DNA of 53,459 nt, taken from the NCBI GenBank assembly GCA_007117515.1, contig SKGQ01000022.1:1-53459 (forward strand), in the 5' to 3' direction. The notes under the pieces were generated by a model. That model searched no databases, was not told the origin of the DNA, and saw only the letters and a list, made by a program, of their open reading frames with translations. Of this stretch, positions 34,092 to 42,399 are shown piece by piece. The stretch is from Ectothiorhodospiraceae bacterium (lineage in GTDB: Bacteria; Pseudomonadota; Gammaproteobacteria; Nitrococcales; Aquisalimonadaceae). A program made the translations under genes and the position numbers. Positions within the stretch are counted from its first letter, which is position 1. Each line of letters starts with the position of its first letter.

Positions 34092-34764
34092 CTGGTAAGG
34101 ACAGTGGAAGTTTTCGGCTGGCCCTGTTGAACCGGAGGTTCGTCAGGCCAGACGGAAGCTTGCGCTGGCCAAAACGTTATCGGAAAAGCTCCCAGCCCCG
34201 TGCCGTGTGAGGACAAGCTTTTTCCGTCCTCGCGTCGCTTTGCTCCGAAGGGGCCGGAAAAAGCTTCTCCTCCCCCGGCACTCAGCGCCAACCGGTATGT
34301 CAGTGCGGGCCCGGATCGCGTCGGATGTCGGGGATTCCGTCCGGACGAAGCAACACGACCCTCGGACTGGTAGGGCAGTGGAAGTTTTTTCTTGGCCCTG
34401 TTGGACCAGAGGAAACACTGAGCTATTCCCACGTTCGCGCTCGAGTCCGATTTCGGCAGCCTGGCAAGGCGCGGTGCCGGTTCGGTAGCCCGAGCTACCG
34501 GGCCGGTAGCGCAACACCGCCAGGGGCCGAAATCGGCCGAGCCCTTCGGGTTGGGCTGGCATTTTCCCCGACTGCTGCGTTGCGCTGCTTGGCCGCAGAG
34601 CGACTGCGGCACGGCACACCGCGCCTTGCCTCGTGAAAAATGTCAGCTCAACGCGAGCGCGGGAATAGCTCAGTGTTTCCTCCAGCGACGTCGCGCCAGA
34701 CGAAAGCTTGCACTGGCCCCGATCCTGTCGGAAAAGCACAGAGCCCCCGTGCCGTGTGATGACA
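34092..34764 (+). repeat. Duplicated non-coding repeat, second copy split by a MITE-like element
   Basis: Copy A (34092-about 34212) and copy B (34367-34409 plus 34682-about 34764) share blocks such as CAGTGGAAGTTTT, GGCCCTGTTG, CCAGACG(G/A)AAGCTTGC, TCGGAAAAGC and CCCGTGCCGTGTGA. Copy B is interrupted by the element at 34410-34681. Between the copies, AAGCTTTTTCCG (34215-34226) and CGGAAAAAGCTT (34255-34266) form a 12-bp perfect inverted repeat. No convincing gene exists in 34034-34776; the open frames here are repeat sequence. Confidence 0.7.
34410..34681 (+). repeat. Palindromic MITE-like element, copy 3, with CCAG target duplication
   Basis: Terminal inverted repeats are 21 bp and perfect (AGGAAACACTGAGCTATTCC plus C at 34410-34430; complement at 34661-34681). 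The sub-terminal arms continue to pair imperfectly for about 40 bp more. Flanking CCAG at 34406-34409 and 34682-34685 looks like a target-site duplication. No transposase inside, so it would need one supplied in trans. Confidence 0.82.
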
Positions 34765-34776
34765 GGATTCAGCCCC

Positions 34777-35172
34777 TCATTCGTCGGCTTCGGCCAGGAT
34801 TTCCTCGACTGTCATGCCGTGCATTGACCGATAGACACGCTCTCGCTGGTGTTCGTATTCAGCCTCGCTGAGGTCGCCATTCTCGTAGGCCTGGCGGATG
34901 CCTTTCTCCCGTTCCCGGCTTTCCACCACGGTGTTGAACGCGTTGCGGAAGGCGAGTCGCTCGCGGCTGTCCCGGAACTGGCGGGTCATCTGCATCATGG
35001 ACATGGAGAATGCGCCCTGGCCTCGATCACCGCGGACCCGGATTGTGCGATCCTCGTCTGCCTCACCCGCCGCATCGGCGCTGGCCTCTTCACTCGTTGT
35101 GGTGGCCGCTGCAGCGAGAGCGGGCGCTGCCATGAGCGCGGCGGCAAGTAGCAAGGCAATTGTCCTGGGCAT
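34777..35172 (-). CDS. Small exported hypothetical protein
   Basis: 131 aa. ATG 35172 has GGAGGAG eight bases upstream and gives a clear signal peptide (TIALLLAAALMAAPALAAAA). The mature protein has an acidic Ala/Ser/Glu linker, then a Met-rich stretch (GAFSMSMMQMTRQF) and charged helices (RERLAFRNAFNTVVES, then YENGDLSEAEYEHQRERVY). I do not recognise the family; it is probably periplasmic and helical. The DLSEAEYE segment resembles short helical SHOCT-like ends, but this is only a resemblance. Divergent from the response regulator, which might control it. Confidence 0.6.
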   Translation of the reverse strand: MPRTIALLLAAALMAAPALAAAATTTSEEASADAAGEADEDRTIRVRGDRGQGAFSMSMMQMTRQFRDSRERLAFRNAFNTVVESREREKGIRQAYENGDLSEAEYEHQRERVYRSMHGMTVEEILAEADE

Positions 35173-35324
35173 CGTTTGAACTCCTCCGTTGTATGTGGAA
35201 AGGATCCGCAAAGCGGCCTTTTGTTCCTGCCTCGTGCTTAAAGATGAGGTCATGGCGACCCATTGGAGGCCACTGATGTCTTATGCTGTGTCGCGGCCCT
35301 GTCTTGCATAAACCGGATGAACGC

Positions 35325-35960
35325 ATGTTACGCATTCTGCTTGTAGATGATCACGCCGTTGTCCGTGCTGGTTACCGTCGGCTGCTGGAGCAGGCCGACA
35401 GCAACTGGGTGGTTGAGGAGGCCGCCACTGGCGAGGGGGCCTATCGACTCGGCGGTGAGAAACAGTTCGATGTGGTGGTCATGGATCTGTCCTTGCCGGG
35501 TATCAGCGGCATCGAGGCGCTGCGGCGCATGAAAAAGCGCGAGCCGGGGCTGCGGATTCTGGTTTTCAGCATGCATGACCAGGCGGTATTCGCCGAGCAG
35601 GCGCTGGAGGCGGGCGCCGATGGTTATATCACCAAGTCCAGCGCCCCCGAGGTGCTGGTGGAGGCAGTGGCGCGGGTTGCCGAGGGTGGGCGGTTCCTTG
35701 GCTCCGACGTCAATGATGCGATGGCCGCGCATCGCGGTGAGGGCAATCCGGAGGATGCGCTTCGCAGTCTGTCGCCACGGGAATTCGAAATCTTTCGTCT
35801 GCTGGCCGAGGGACGCGGTGTCGCCGAAATCGCCGACACCCTCAACCTCGGCTACAAGACCGTGGCCAACTACAGCAGCATCGTCCGCGACAAGCTGGGC
35901 ATGGCGAATACAGCGGACCTGACCCGGCTCGCGATCCGCGAGGGCGTGGTGCGGCCTTGA
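35325..35960 (+). CDS. NarL/FixJ-family response regulator
   Basis: 211 aa from ATG 35325. Receiver domain starts MLRILLVDDHAVVRAGYRRL, phospho-acceptor Asp54 in VVVMDLSLPGISG, Lys in GYITKSSAPEVL. The C-terminal LuxR helix-turn-helix is LSPREFEIFRLLAEGRGVAE through TVANYSSIVRDKL. It resembles UvrY/GacA/UhpA-type regulators. The cognate kinase follows after 16 bp. Target genes unknown; the neighbouring exported protein and the convergent TonB receptor are candidates. Confidence 0.93.
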   Translation: MLRILLVDDHAVVRAGYRRLLEQADSNWVVEEAATGEGAYRLGGEKQFDVVVMDLSLPGISGIEALRRMKKREPGLRILVFSMHDQAVFAEQALEAGADGYITKSSAPEVLVEAVARVAEGGRFLGSDVNDAMAAHRGEGNPEDALRSLSPREFEIFRLLAEGRGVAEIADTLNLGYKTVANYSSIVRDKLGMANTADLTRLAIREGVVRP

Positions 35961-35976
35961 TAAGATTTATACGTCA

Positions 35977-37317
35977 ATGACGCTGCGAACCCGTCTCAGT
36001 CTGCTGCTTGCGCTACTGACGGTTGTGTCACTGCTGATCGGCCTGTTGTTCGTGGTGCACAACTCCCGTGTCGCGGTAGAGGCCGAACTGCGCTCGGCCT
36101 CGGATCTGACCGTGCAACTGGTCGAGGCATCGATGGAGAGCCTGACAGAGCTGGAAGGCCTGGAGATCAGCGCAGAGGAGTTGTTGGCGCAGGTCGAGGG
36201 CCTGGGCGCGCATCGTCATATCCGGCTGGATGTGTATGAAGGCACGGAGCCACCGCCTCCGGCAGACGCGCCTGCACCACGAAGCCCCGATGCGCCGGCA
36301 TGGTTTACCTATTTCGTGAAACCACCGGTTGCCAGTTTTCACCGCACCGTATCCGTAGCCACCGCAGATAACGCGTGGTTCGTCGTGCATGCCGAACCCG
36401 CGGATGAAATCACCGAGGCCTGGCAGGCGGCCCGGGGTCTCCTCGCCGTGTTGCTCGGCTTCGCGATGGGCGCAAACCTGATTATCTACTTTGTCGTCAA
36501 TCGCGCGTTGCGTCCGCTCAACGTGATCCTCCAGGGGCTGGATGAGCTGGAGCACGGCAATTACACCAGCGGCCTGCCTGAATTCTCGGTGCCCGAATTC
36601 AATAGCGTATCGCGGCAGTTCAACCGGCTCTCGGCGGCGCTGGATCAGAGTCGGGCCCGTGTCCGGCGTCTGAATCGCCAGATTCTCGAAGTCCAGGAAG
36701 ACGAGCGACGACATGTCGCGCGGGAGCTGCACGACGAACTGGGCCAGTGCATGTCGGCGATTCGCGCTGAGGCCGCAGCCATCCGGCAGGCCACGGCGCC
36801 GGAGAACGTTGCCATGCATGAGGGTGCTACCGCCATTGCCCAGACCGCCGGCCAGGTCTACGACATCGCCCGCAACATGATCTACCGTTTGCATCCTGCG
36901 GCACTTGAGGAGCTCGGCCTGGAGGCCGGCATTCGGCAAATGGTCTCCGATTGGGGGCGTCGTAATCGGGACGTTCAGATGGATCTGCAGTTATCCGATG
37001 GATTGGATCGGGTGCCGTCGGCATTGGCGATTCACGTCTATCGTGTGGTGCAGGAATGCCTGACCAATGTCAGTCGCCACGCTGGCGCGACACGTGTCCG
37101 CGTGTCTGTCACCCGGCAGGGCCAGACGATCGAGGCGGAGGTCAGCGATAATGGCCGGGGGTTTGATACAGAACTGGGCGGCAGCGGCTTCGGTCTGCTC
37201 GGCATACGCGAGCGCCTTGCCGGTCTGGGCGGTTCTGTCACCATCGACAGCCGGCCGGGGCACGGGGCGCGGGTTCGATTGACAGCGCCAGAGCAGGAAG
37301 AGGTAACCGAAACATAG
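35977..37317 (+). CDS. Sensor histidine kinase, NarX/UhpB class (HisKA_3)
   Basis: 446 aa. First membrane helix at residues about 5-27, a roughly 125-residue periplasmic sensor with a Pro-rich segment (PPPPADAPAPRSPDAP), second helix near 150-172, then HAMP. The HisKA_3 motif DERRHVARELHDELGQCMSAI carries His252, and the HATPase has VVQECLTNVSRHAGATRV, DNGRGFD and GLLGIRERLAGLGGS. Partner of the preceding regulator. The sensor ligand cannot be inferred. Confidence 0.94.
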   Translation: MTLRTRLSLLLALLTVVSLLIGLLFVVHNSRVAVEAELRSASDLTVQLVEASMESLTELEGLEISAEELLAQVEGLGAHRHIRLDVYEGTEPPPPADAPAPRSPDAPAWFTYFVKPPVASFHRTVSVATADNAWFVVHAEPADEITEAWQAARGLLAVLLGFAMGANLIIYFVVNRALRPLNVILQGLDELEHGNYTSGLPEFSVPEFNSVSRQFNRLSAALDQSRARVRRLNRQILEVQEDERRHVARELHDELGQCMSAIRAEAAAIRQATAPENVAMHEGATAIAQTAGQVYDIARNMIYRLHPAALEELGLEAGIRQMVSDWGRRNRDVQMDLQLSDGLDRVPSALAIHVYRVVQECLTNVSRHAGATRVRVSVTRQGQTIEAEVSDNGRGFDTELGGSGFGLLGIRERLAGLGGSVTIDSRPGHGARVRLTAPEQEEVTET

Positions 37318-37324
37318 GGCCAAT

Positions 37325-37351
37325 AAAAAAATGGGCCCGTCCCTGGGCCCA
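37325..37351 (-). terminator. Rho-independent terminator of the TonB receptor gene (minus strand)
   Basis: TGGGCCC (37332-37338) pairs with GGGCCCA (37345-37351); on the minus strand the hairpin is followed by seven T (A-run 37325-37331). It lies about 200 bp past the receptor stop and just beyond the convergent kinase gene. A second perfect 10-bp stem, GAGAGCGTGG/CCACGCTCTC, sits at 37380-37413. The rest of the 230-bp gap holds no gene. Confidence 0.75.
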
Positions 37352-37547
37352 AGATGCTTCCTGCTGCTCTTTGGAGGAGGAGAGCGTGGCTACCTTGCGC
37401 AAACCACGCTCTCAAGGAGGCGCGGGAATGGATCAGCGTCTCCTTGGTCGGGAAAGTCCTGCCGGCTGAGCAAATCCCTTAGGAACCGGCATTCCCGTTC
37501 CTGCCGCCACCCCATGCGACGGTGGCGACAGGGGTTCTGGCCCGATG

Positions 37548-39689
37548 TTAGAACCGGGAGGTAAAGCCGGCCAGGAAGGTCCGCTCGGCGCCCGGGCGGA
37601 TACCGTCCTGCACGTCGCTGACATACAGCTTGTCGGTCAGGTTGCGACCCTGCACCCAGAAGGTCGTCGGCGTGCCGCCAACATCGGTATGCCAGCTGGC
37701 CCGGGCCGACAGCAGCGTCCGACTCGGCACCTTGCCGCTCCGACCGTCGTCGGTTATGCGGCGGGTGTTCTCGATATCCGAGTAGAAATCGCCGAAATAG
37801 CTGACCGTGGCGCTCAGCTCGATCCCGGAAATGTGATCCATGCCCAGCGTGAAGCTACCCGCTTGCTCGGGAATTTCCGGAACGCGGTTGCCATCGAGCG
37901 CACTGGTTCGGAATTCTGCTTTCGTGTAATTCCAGGCCAGCATGCCGAAGAAGTTGTAATCGGAGTCGGTAAACGGCGCCGAATCCATGCGTAACTCCAG
38001 GTCCACGCCGTAGATGTCCGAATCCGCGGAGTTGATGAACAGCCCGTCACCGAACTGGTCGACGCGGTCCCGGATTAGCGTGTCCTTGATGCGGTTATGG
38101 AACACGGCGACGTCGAAGGAAACGCCCCGCAGATCCTTGCTGCGCACGCCGATCTGGGAGTTGATGCCTTTTTCAGGGTCCAATGGGAAACCGCCCTCTG
38201 TCGTGCGAGCAGGGGCGGGCGAGAAGCCCCGGTGCACTCCGGCATAGGCGTCCACATGCTCGAAACCCCGGTACAGGAAGCTGATGCCTGGCAGGTACAG
38301 GGTGTTCCATTCGCTCTCGACACCAGTATCCCGTCCCGGGCGGAAGCGGGTGTTTTCCTCCTGGCGCCAGGTTTCCACCCGGACGCCAGGGGTCACGACG
38401 AAATCACCGAATTCCATCTTGTTCTGGACATAACCGGAATAGGCTTCAGCCTTATACGTGATGCGGCGGCCGTCGTTTTCGTAGCCATCAACACCGTCGA
38501 CCGCATCTTGTCGTCCCGTACGGTTTCGGTTGAGCCGTTCCCCGGGGCGACCTACCGGACGCCGGTCATTGAAGAAATCCCGCTGGAATCGCAGACCACC
38601 TTCAAGTGTGTGGTCCACCGGACCGGTCTGGATGCCGGTGTAGGTGGCCCGGGTCTCGCCACCGTAGTTCCGGTAATGACGGTCACGACCCTGCATATTC
38701 CGCTCGGCCTGTGGATCCTCCGGGTTGTCGGTGCGGAACCGGGGCCGGTCCAGGTCGGTGTAGAAGACCTTGCTGGAAATGGTCAGGTTGTTCGTGGCGA
38801 TCCAGTCGTGGTTCACGTCGAGCTTGATGTAATCGACCGAGATGTTGTCCTGTTCCACGCCTTCACCGCGCTGACGGCGCTTGCCACGTGGATCCCGGTC
38901 GAATTCCGCCTTGTCCAGGTTGTTCTCGTTGTAGCCGTCTGACCGTTCCCGGAAATAGAGGGCTGAGACGCCGAGGTTATGGCGGTCATTCACATCCCAG
39001 TCGGCGCTGGCATAGAAGTCGTCGTACTGATGCTCTTCCACATCGAACACGCCGTCGGAATTCATGCCGGTGTAGGCGAACACCAGCCCTACGTCACCCT
39101 CGGTGCGTCGGTGCATCAGGTGCCGATGAAACTGGCTCTGGTTGCCGGCGCCGAGTTCAAAGGTGGTTTCCGGCGTCAGCGTCGCGCGCTTGTTGCGGAA
39201 GTTGACCACCCCGTGGTTGTTGTTCGGGCCATGCACGATCTGCCCGGCCCCCTTCAGTACCTCGACGCGCTCCAGGCGCTGGATCGGCGGCGTGTAATGG
39301 GCGCTGGGGTCGAGATAGTTGCTGGCGGTAATCGGCGTGCCGTCCTCCAGCAGCAGTACCTTGCGGGAACGCCGCGGCGGCGCACCGCGAACCCCGATGC
39401 CGGCGCGGCGACCAAGGGCATCGTCATCGATGGTGCGGACGCCGGAGGTGAAGTCCAGGGCGTCGTGCAGGGTCAGCGGACGGTAGGTCTCGATATCGGT
39501 GTCAGTAATGATTGATGCGGCGCCTGGCGTATCGGCAACGTCGTCGGCAATCAGCGCGCGGATCTGCAGGGGCTGCAGGGTCTGCGATGCCACCTGCGAT
39601 TCCTGTTCCTGTGAATAGGCTTGCCCACCCAGGCTTGCGGCCAGCATCAGGCTGGACCAGAGGCAGATCTGTTTTTTTGGGACTGACAT
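37548..39689 (-). CDS. TonB-dependent outer-membrane receptor (FecA-like)
   Basis: 713 aa. N-terminal signal peptide (LMLAASLGGQAYSQ), a plug domain (about 50-170: PGAASIITDTDIETYRPLTL, then IGVRGAPPRRSRKVLLLEDG and RLERVEVLKGAGQIVHGPNN), and a 22-strand barrel that ends in FLAGFTSRF with the C-terminal Phe. It resembles Fe(III)-siderophore or Fe-dicitrate receptors; no N-terminal signalling domain for an ECF sigma is present. GAGGAGAG precedes the ATG. Two direct repeats lie upstream. Substrate is uncertain. Confidence 0.93.
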   Translation of the reverse strand: MSVPKKQICLWSSLMLAASLGGQAYSQEQESQVASQTLQPLQIRALIADDVADTPGAASIITDTDIETYRPLTLHDALDFTSGVRTIDDDALGRRAGIGVRGAPPRRSRKVLLLEDGTPITASNYLDPSAHYTPPIQRLERVEVLKGAGQIVHGPNNNHGVVNFRNKRATLTPETTFELGAGNQSQFHRHLMHRRTEGDVGLVFAYTGMNSDGVFDVEEHQYDDFYASADWDVNDRHNLGVSALYFRERSDGYNENNLDKAEFDRDPRGKRRQRGEGVEQDNISVDYIKLDVNHDWIATNNLTISSKVFYTDLDRPRFRTDNPEDPQAERNMQGRDRHYRNYGGETRATYTGIQTGPVDHTLEGGLRFQRDFFNDRRPVGRPGERLNRNRTGRQDAVDGVDGYENDGRRITYKAEAYSGYVQNKMEFGDFVVTPGVRVETWRQEENTRFRPGRDTGVESEWNTLYLPGISFLYRGFEHVDAYAGVHRGFSPAPARTTEGGFPLDPEKGINSQIGVRSKDLRGVSFDVAVFHNRIKDTLIRDRVDQFGDGLFINSADSDIYGVDLELRMDSAPFTDSDYNFFGMLAWNYTKAEFRTSALDGNRVPEIPEQAGSFTLGMDHISGIELSATVSYFGDFYSDIENTRRITDDGRSGKVPSRTLLSARASWHTDVGGTPTTFWVQGRNLTDKLYVSDVQDGIRPGAERTFLAGFTSRF

Positions 39690-39786
39690 GAAAGCACTCT
39701 CCTCGGCGTATCGCGGCGGCTCTTGGGCCGCATCGCTTGGTTATTGACTGCTGGACGAGCATTACGAAATAAGTGCGAATACGGCA

Positions 39787-39838
39787 TAGGAAGATTTCCC
39801 GTAACGCGCCTGTCACGCCGTTTTAGGAAGATTTCCCG
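39787..39838 (-). promoter_or_regulatory. Paired 15-bp direct repeats upstream of the TonB receptor
   Basis: TAGGAAGATTTCCCG occurs at 39787-39801 and 39824-39838, 37 bp apart start to start, roughly 100-150 bp before the receptor ATG. Each contains a near-palindrome GGAA-N2-TTTCC. They could be operators; no Fur-box match was seen. Confidence 0.45.
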
Positions 39839-39857
39839 AGCGTGGCGGTGGGGGAAT

Positions 39858-40475
39858 TCAGGAGTGGTTCAGTGTTTCCGGGACGGTGATGCCCTGGGCG
39901 CCGGTAAAGTCGATCAGGGCATCGTGCTGTGCGCTGGGGATCGCAACCTCGACTGTTACCCGTTCCTGATAACGGATGTCGATGAGTGTCCCATCATGTT
40001 GGTCCAGCCAGTGCCGGAGCGGTTGTTCGTCGCCGAAATCCAGCACCAGTCGGCAGCGGATCTGGGGTGTCTCGTGGCGAAGCGGTAGGTCGCCCAGGAC
40101 CGCCTCGGTTGCGCCGGCATAGGCTCGAACCAGACCGCCGGCACCGAGTTTCACGCCACCAAAATAGCGGACCACGATCACCAGTACGTCACCAATGCCC
40201 TTGTGTTCGATAACATTCAGAATGGGCTTGCCGGCAGTCCCGGACGGTTCGCCATCGTCGTTCGTTGCGGAGCTGGTGGCCGCGCCGGGCCGGCCCAGTA
40301 CGTAAGCCCAGCAATGGTGGCTTGCGCCAGGGTGGTCTTGCCGCGCCTGCGCCAGTCGGTCCATCGCCTGCTGCCGGTCCCGAACCGCATGCACCCGGGC
40401 GATGAAGCGGCTCTTGCGAACCTCGGTTTCACGTTCCCGGTCCTCGGCCGGTATGGGGTAGCCTGATTCCGTCAT
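39858..40475 (-). CDS. yigZ: YigZ/IMPACT family protein
   Basis: 205 aa. KSRFIARVHAVRDRQQAM, HHCWAYVLGR, NDDGEPSGTAGKPIL and VIVVRYFGGVKLGAGGLVRAY are the UPF0029/IMPACT signatures, followed by the DUF1949 C-terminal ferredoxin-like domain. Eukaryotic IMPACT regulates GCN2; the bacterial protein's cellular role is not settled. Stands alone upstream of the TonB receptor. Confidence 0.95.
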   Translation of the reverse strand: MTESGYPIPAEDRERETEVRKSRFIARVHAVRDRQQAMDRLAQARQDHPGASHHCWAYVLGRPGAATSSATNDDGEPSGTAGKPILNVIEHKGIGDVLVIVVRYFGGVKLGAGGLVRAYAGATEAVLGDLPLRHETPQIRCRLVLDFGDEQPLRHWLDQHDGTLIDIRYQERVTVEVAIPSAQHDALIDFTGAQGITVPETLNHS

Positions 40476-40523
40476 CTCATTTCAGCATTTCTTTGAATTG
40501 TCTCGGCAGGGAGTATCGCGATC

Positions 40524-41528
40524 ATGCGTCTCATCACCGCAGTATCCGTGTTCGTCGTTGCCTGTTTCAGCGGCGCTGGCGTGGCCGATGCGCCGGATTA
40601 TGGTGCCGATCTGCAGCATTTCACCTATCCGCATCCGGTCTCCGAGTTCGAGTTCACGAGCCAGCGGGAACCGGTCTCGATGGCCTTCATGGACGTAGGG
40701 CCTGAGGAAGACGCGATCGGTACCGTCGTCTTGTTGCACGGCAAGAACTTCTGCGGTGCGTACTGGCACCAGACCATCGATCATCTGGTCGAGCAGGGCT
40801 ACCGGGTCGTGGTGCCGGATCAGATCGGCTTCTGCAAGAGCAGCAAACCGGAATCCTACCAGTACACCTTTGCCCAGCTTGCCGATAACACGCGGAAACT
40901 GCTCGATGCCCTGGGTATCGAATCGGTCAGTGTTCTGGGCCATTCCATGGGCGGCATGCTGGCAACCCGCTTCGCGCTGCAGTACCCGGAACGCGTCGAG
41001 CATCTGGCAATGCTGAACCCGATTGGACTGGAGGACTGGCGTGCCCTTGGTGTGCCATACCGTAGTGTCGATCAGATCTTCGAGGCGGAAATGCAGAAGG
41101 ATTACGAAAGCATTCGCGACTATCAGCAGACCTACTATTACGACGGCAACTGGAACAGCAACTACGACCGCTGGGCCCGGATGCTGGCCGCCACCTATGA
41201 GTCGGATGAGCGCGAACGCGTGGCCTGGGCCCAGGCGCGAACCGCGGACATGGTGATGACGCAGCCCGTGCTCTACGAGTTCGACCAGCTGGCAATGCCG
41301 GTGACCCTCTTGATTGGCGATCGTGACCGCACCGCCATCGGTCGGCCATTGGTGGATGACGAACTCGCCGAGCAGATGGGCGATTACACCACGCTGGGTG
41401 ACCGCACCCTGGAACGCCTTCAGCACGGCGAACTGATCCTGTTCGAGGGCATCGGCCACATGCCGCACATCGAGGCCCCGGATCGGTACCTGGAGGCCCT
41501 GGATCAGGTGTTTCCCGACGCAGATTGA
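40524..41528 (+). CDS. Secreted alpha/beta hydrolase
   Basis: 334 aa. The signal peptide (LITAVSVFVVACFSGAGVADA) directs it to the periplasm or outside. The alpha/beta fold is marked by the oxyanion HGKNFCGAYW, the nucleophile elbow GHSMGGM with Ser141, and GIGHMPHIEAP with His312 as the catalytic base; the acid is probably the Asp in IGDRDRTA. Similar to haloperoxidase/epoxide-hydrolase-like proteins, but the lid sequence does not allow a substrate assignment. Divergently placed beside yigZ. Confidence 0.88.
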   Translation: MRLITAVSVFVVACFSGAGVADAPDYGADLQHFTYPHPVSEFEFTSQREPVSMAFMDVGPEEDAIGTVVLLHGKNFCGAYWHQTIDHLVEQGYRVVVPDQIGFCKSSKPESYQYTFAQLADNTRKLLDALGIESVSVLGHSMGGMLATRFALQYPERVEHLAMLNPIGLEDWRALGVPYRSVDQIFEAEMQKDYESIRDYQQTYYYDGNWNSNYDRWARMLAATYESDERERVAWAQARTADMVMTQPVLYEFDQLAMPVTLLIGDRDRTAIGRPLVDDELAEQMGDYTTLGDRTLERLQHGELILFEGIGHMPHIEAPDRYLEALDQVFPDAD

Positions 41529-41900
41529 TCAGCGTTGATCGTCGTTGTCGAAGTCCTGTGGCGGGTCGATTTCTGGCGGGCCGGCTTTTTTCTGGGCGAT
41601 CAGTTGCCACGCCAGATGGCCGATGGCGATGCAGAACGTGATCAGGAAGAGCGGCAGCAGTACCGGCAGGTTGCCTGCCATGAACAGGAAGCCCAGCGGC
41701 GAGTTCTGCAGGAAAAGCAGCACGATGGCGAGCACGAACCAGCGTGCGGCGAAACGATTGCAATGATCCCGGCACCAGACCGCACGGCGCAGCAGATCAG
41801 TCTCGGTGGCGGATGGCATCCTCGCCAGGTGCCAGTGGGCGAACCAGTAGGCCAGCAGCCATTGCACCGCGGTCAGGTCATCGTGCTGTCTGTGCGGCAT
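41529..41900 (-). CDS. Small membrane protein, hypothetical
   Basis: 123 aa with two central hydrophobic helices (RWFVLAIVLLFLQ and PLFLITFCIAIGHLAWQL) and polar ends. I do not recognise it. It begins 3 bp after the stop of the 82-aa membrane protein and its stop abuts that of the convergent hydrolase. Reading frame, composition and tight spacing support a real gene. Confidence 0.6.
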   Translation of the reverse strand: MPHRQHDDLTAVQWLLAYWFAHWHLARMPSATETDLLRRAVWCRDHCNRFAARWFVLAIVLLFLQNSPLGFLFMAGNLPVLLPLFLITFCIAIGHLAWQLIAQKKAGPPEIDPPQDFDNDDQR

Positions 41901-41903
41901 CCC

Positions 41904-42152
41904 CTAGGGAGACTCCTGCTCTTCACGTTTGCGGCGGAGCATCACCAGCACCAGCCGGATGTTGTAGGCCATGCCAATGCCGAAGGCGATCAATGCAGTG
42001 ACGAAAAACACCGTCAGCAGCGCCCGATTGGCAAGAAAGTAGGCGAGCCAGAGGCAGATCAGGCTGACCGCACCGATGGGCAGGCCGATCTTCATGAGCA
42101 TGCGCAGAATCGGATCGGGGGGGATGACCTGGCGTTTCCGCTCGTCGCTCAT
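41904..42152 (-). CDS. Small two-helix membrane protein, hypothetical
   Basis: 82 aa: ILRMLMKIGLPIGAVSLICL and LLTVFFVTALIAFGIGMAYN form two helices with a basic C-terminus. AGGAAG precedes the ATG. Likely co-transcribed with the downstream 123-aa gene. No family recognised; divergent from the leader ORF/exonuclease operon. Confidence 0.6.
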   Translation of the reverse strand: MSDERKRQVIPPDPILRMLMKIGLPIGAVSLICLWLAYFLANRALLTVFFVTALIAFGIGMAYNIRLVLVMLRRKREEQESP

Positions 42153-42315
42153 GTGCTTCCTGTCTCCGGCAATTCGAGGAGAGTCAGGCTAGGCTGTCGC
42201 GTCTGACGGATCAAGCGGACGCTGATGGCGGGCCTCGGGTTGTGCTAGGTTCGTTGAAAAGGCATGGACGCCTCGAACAAATATAAGTCGCCCGCTGAGG
42301 CGTCAGGAGGAGGCC

Positions 42316-42399
42316 ATGACACTCACTGGTGCAGTGCACCCTGAAGGGCATGACGACGAATGTGTCGGGCCTAGGGCCGTCCGGAACGGGCCGTCCTGA
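42316..42399 (+). CDS. 27-codon leader ORF coupled to the kinase-like/exonuclease gene
   Basis: Starts ATG ACA CTC ACT and ends in TGA whose last base is the A of the next gene's ATG (TGATG overlap). The encoded peptide begins MTLTGAVHPEGHDDECVGPR. A near-perfect Shine-Dalgarno (AGGAGGAGG, 42305-42313) precedes it, whereas the downstream ATG at 42399 has no good RBS of its own. This arrangement suggests translational coupling or a leader peptide. The rest of 42153-42315 has no gene. Confidence 0.5.
   Translation: MTLTGAVHPEGHDDECVGPRAVRNGPS

Noticed and set aside
34143-34739. Open frames in the PCuAC-small protein gap (both strands, up to about 210 aa)
   Set aside because: They run across duplicated repeats and the MITE-like element, have no RBS or domain, and sequence blocks recur in other intergenic spacers.
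39690-39786. Fur box upstream of the TonB receptor
   Set aside because: No run resembling GATAATGATAATCATTATC was found on either strand.
42254-42287. Promoter TTGAAA...TATAAG before the leader ORF
   Set aside because: The spacer is 22 bp, too long for a sigma-70 promoter; only the TATAAG might be a -10.
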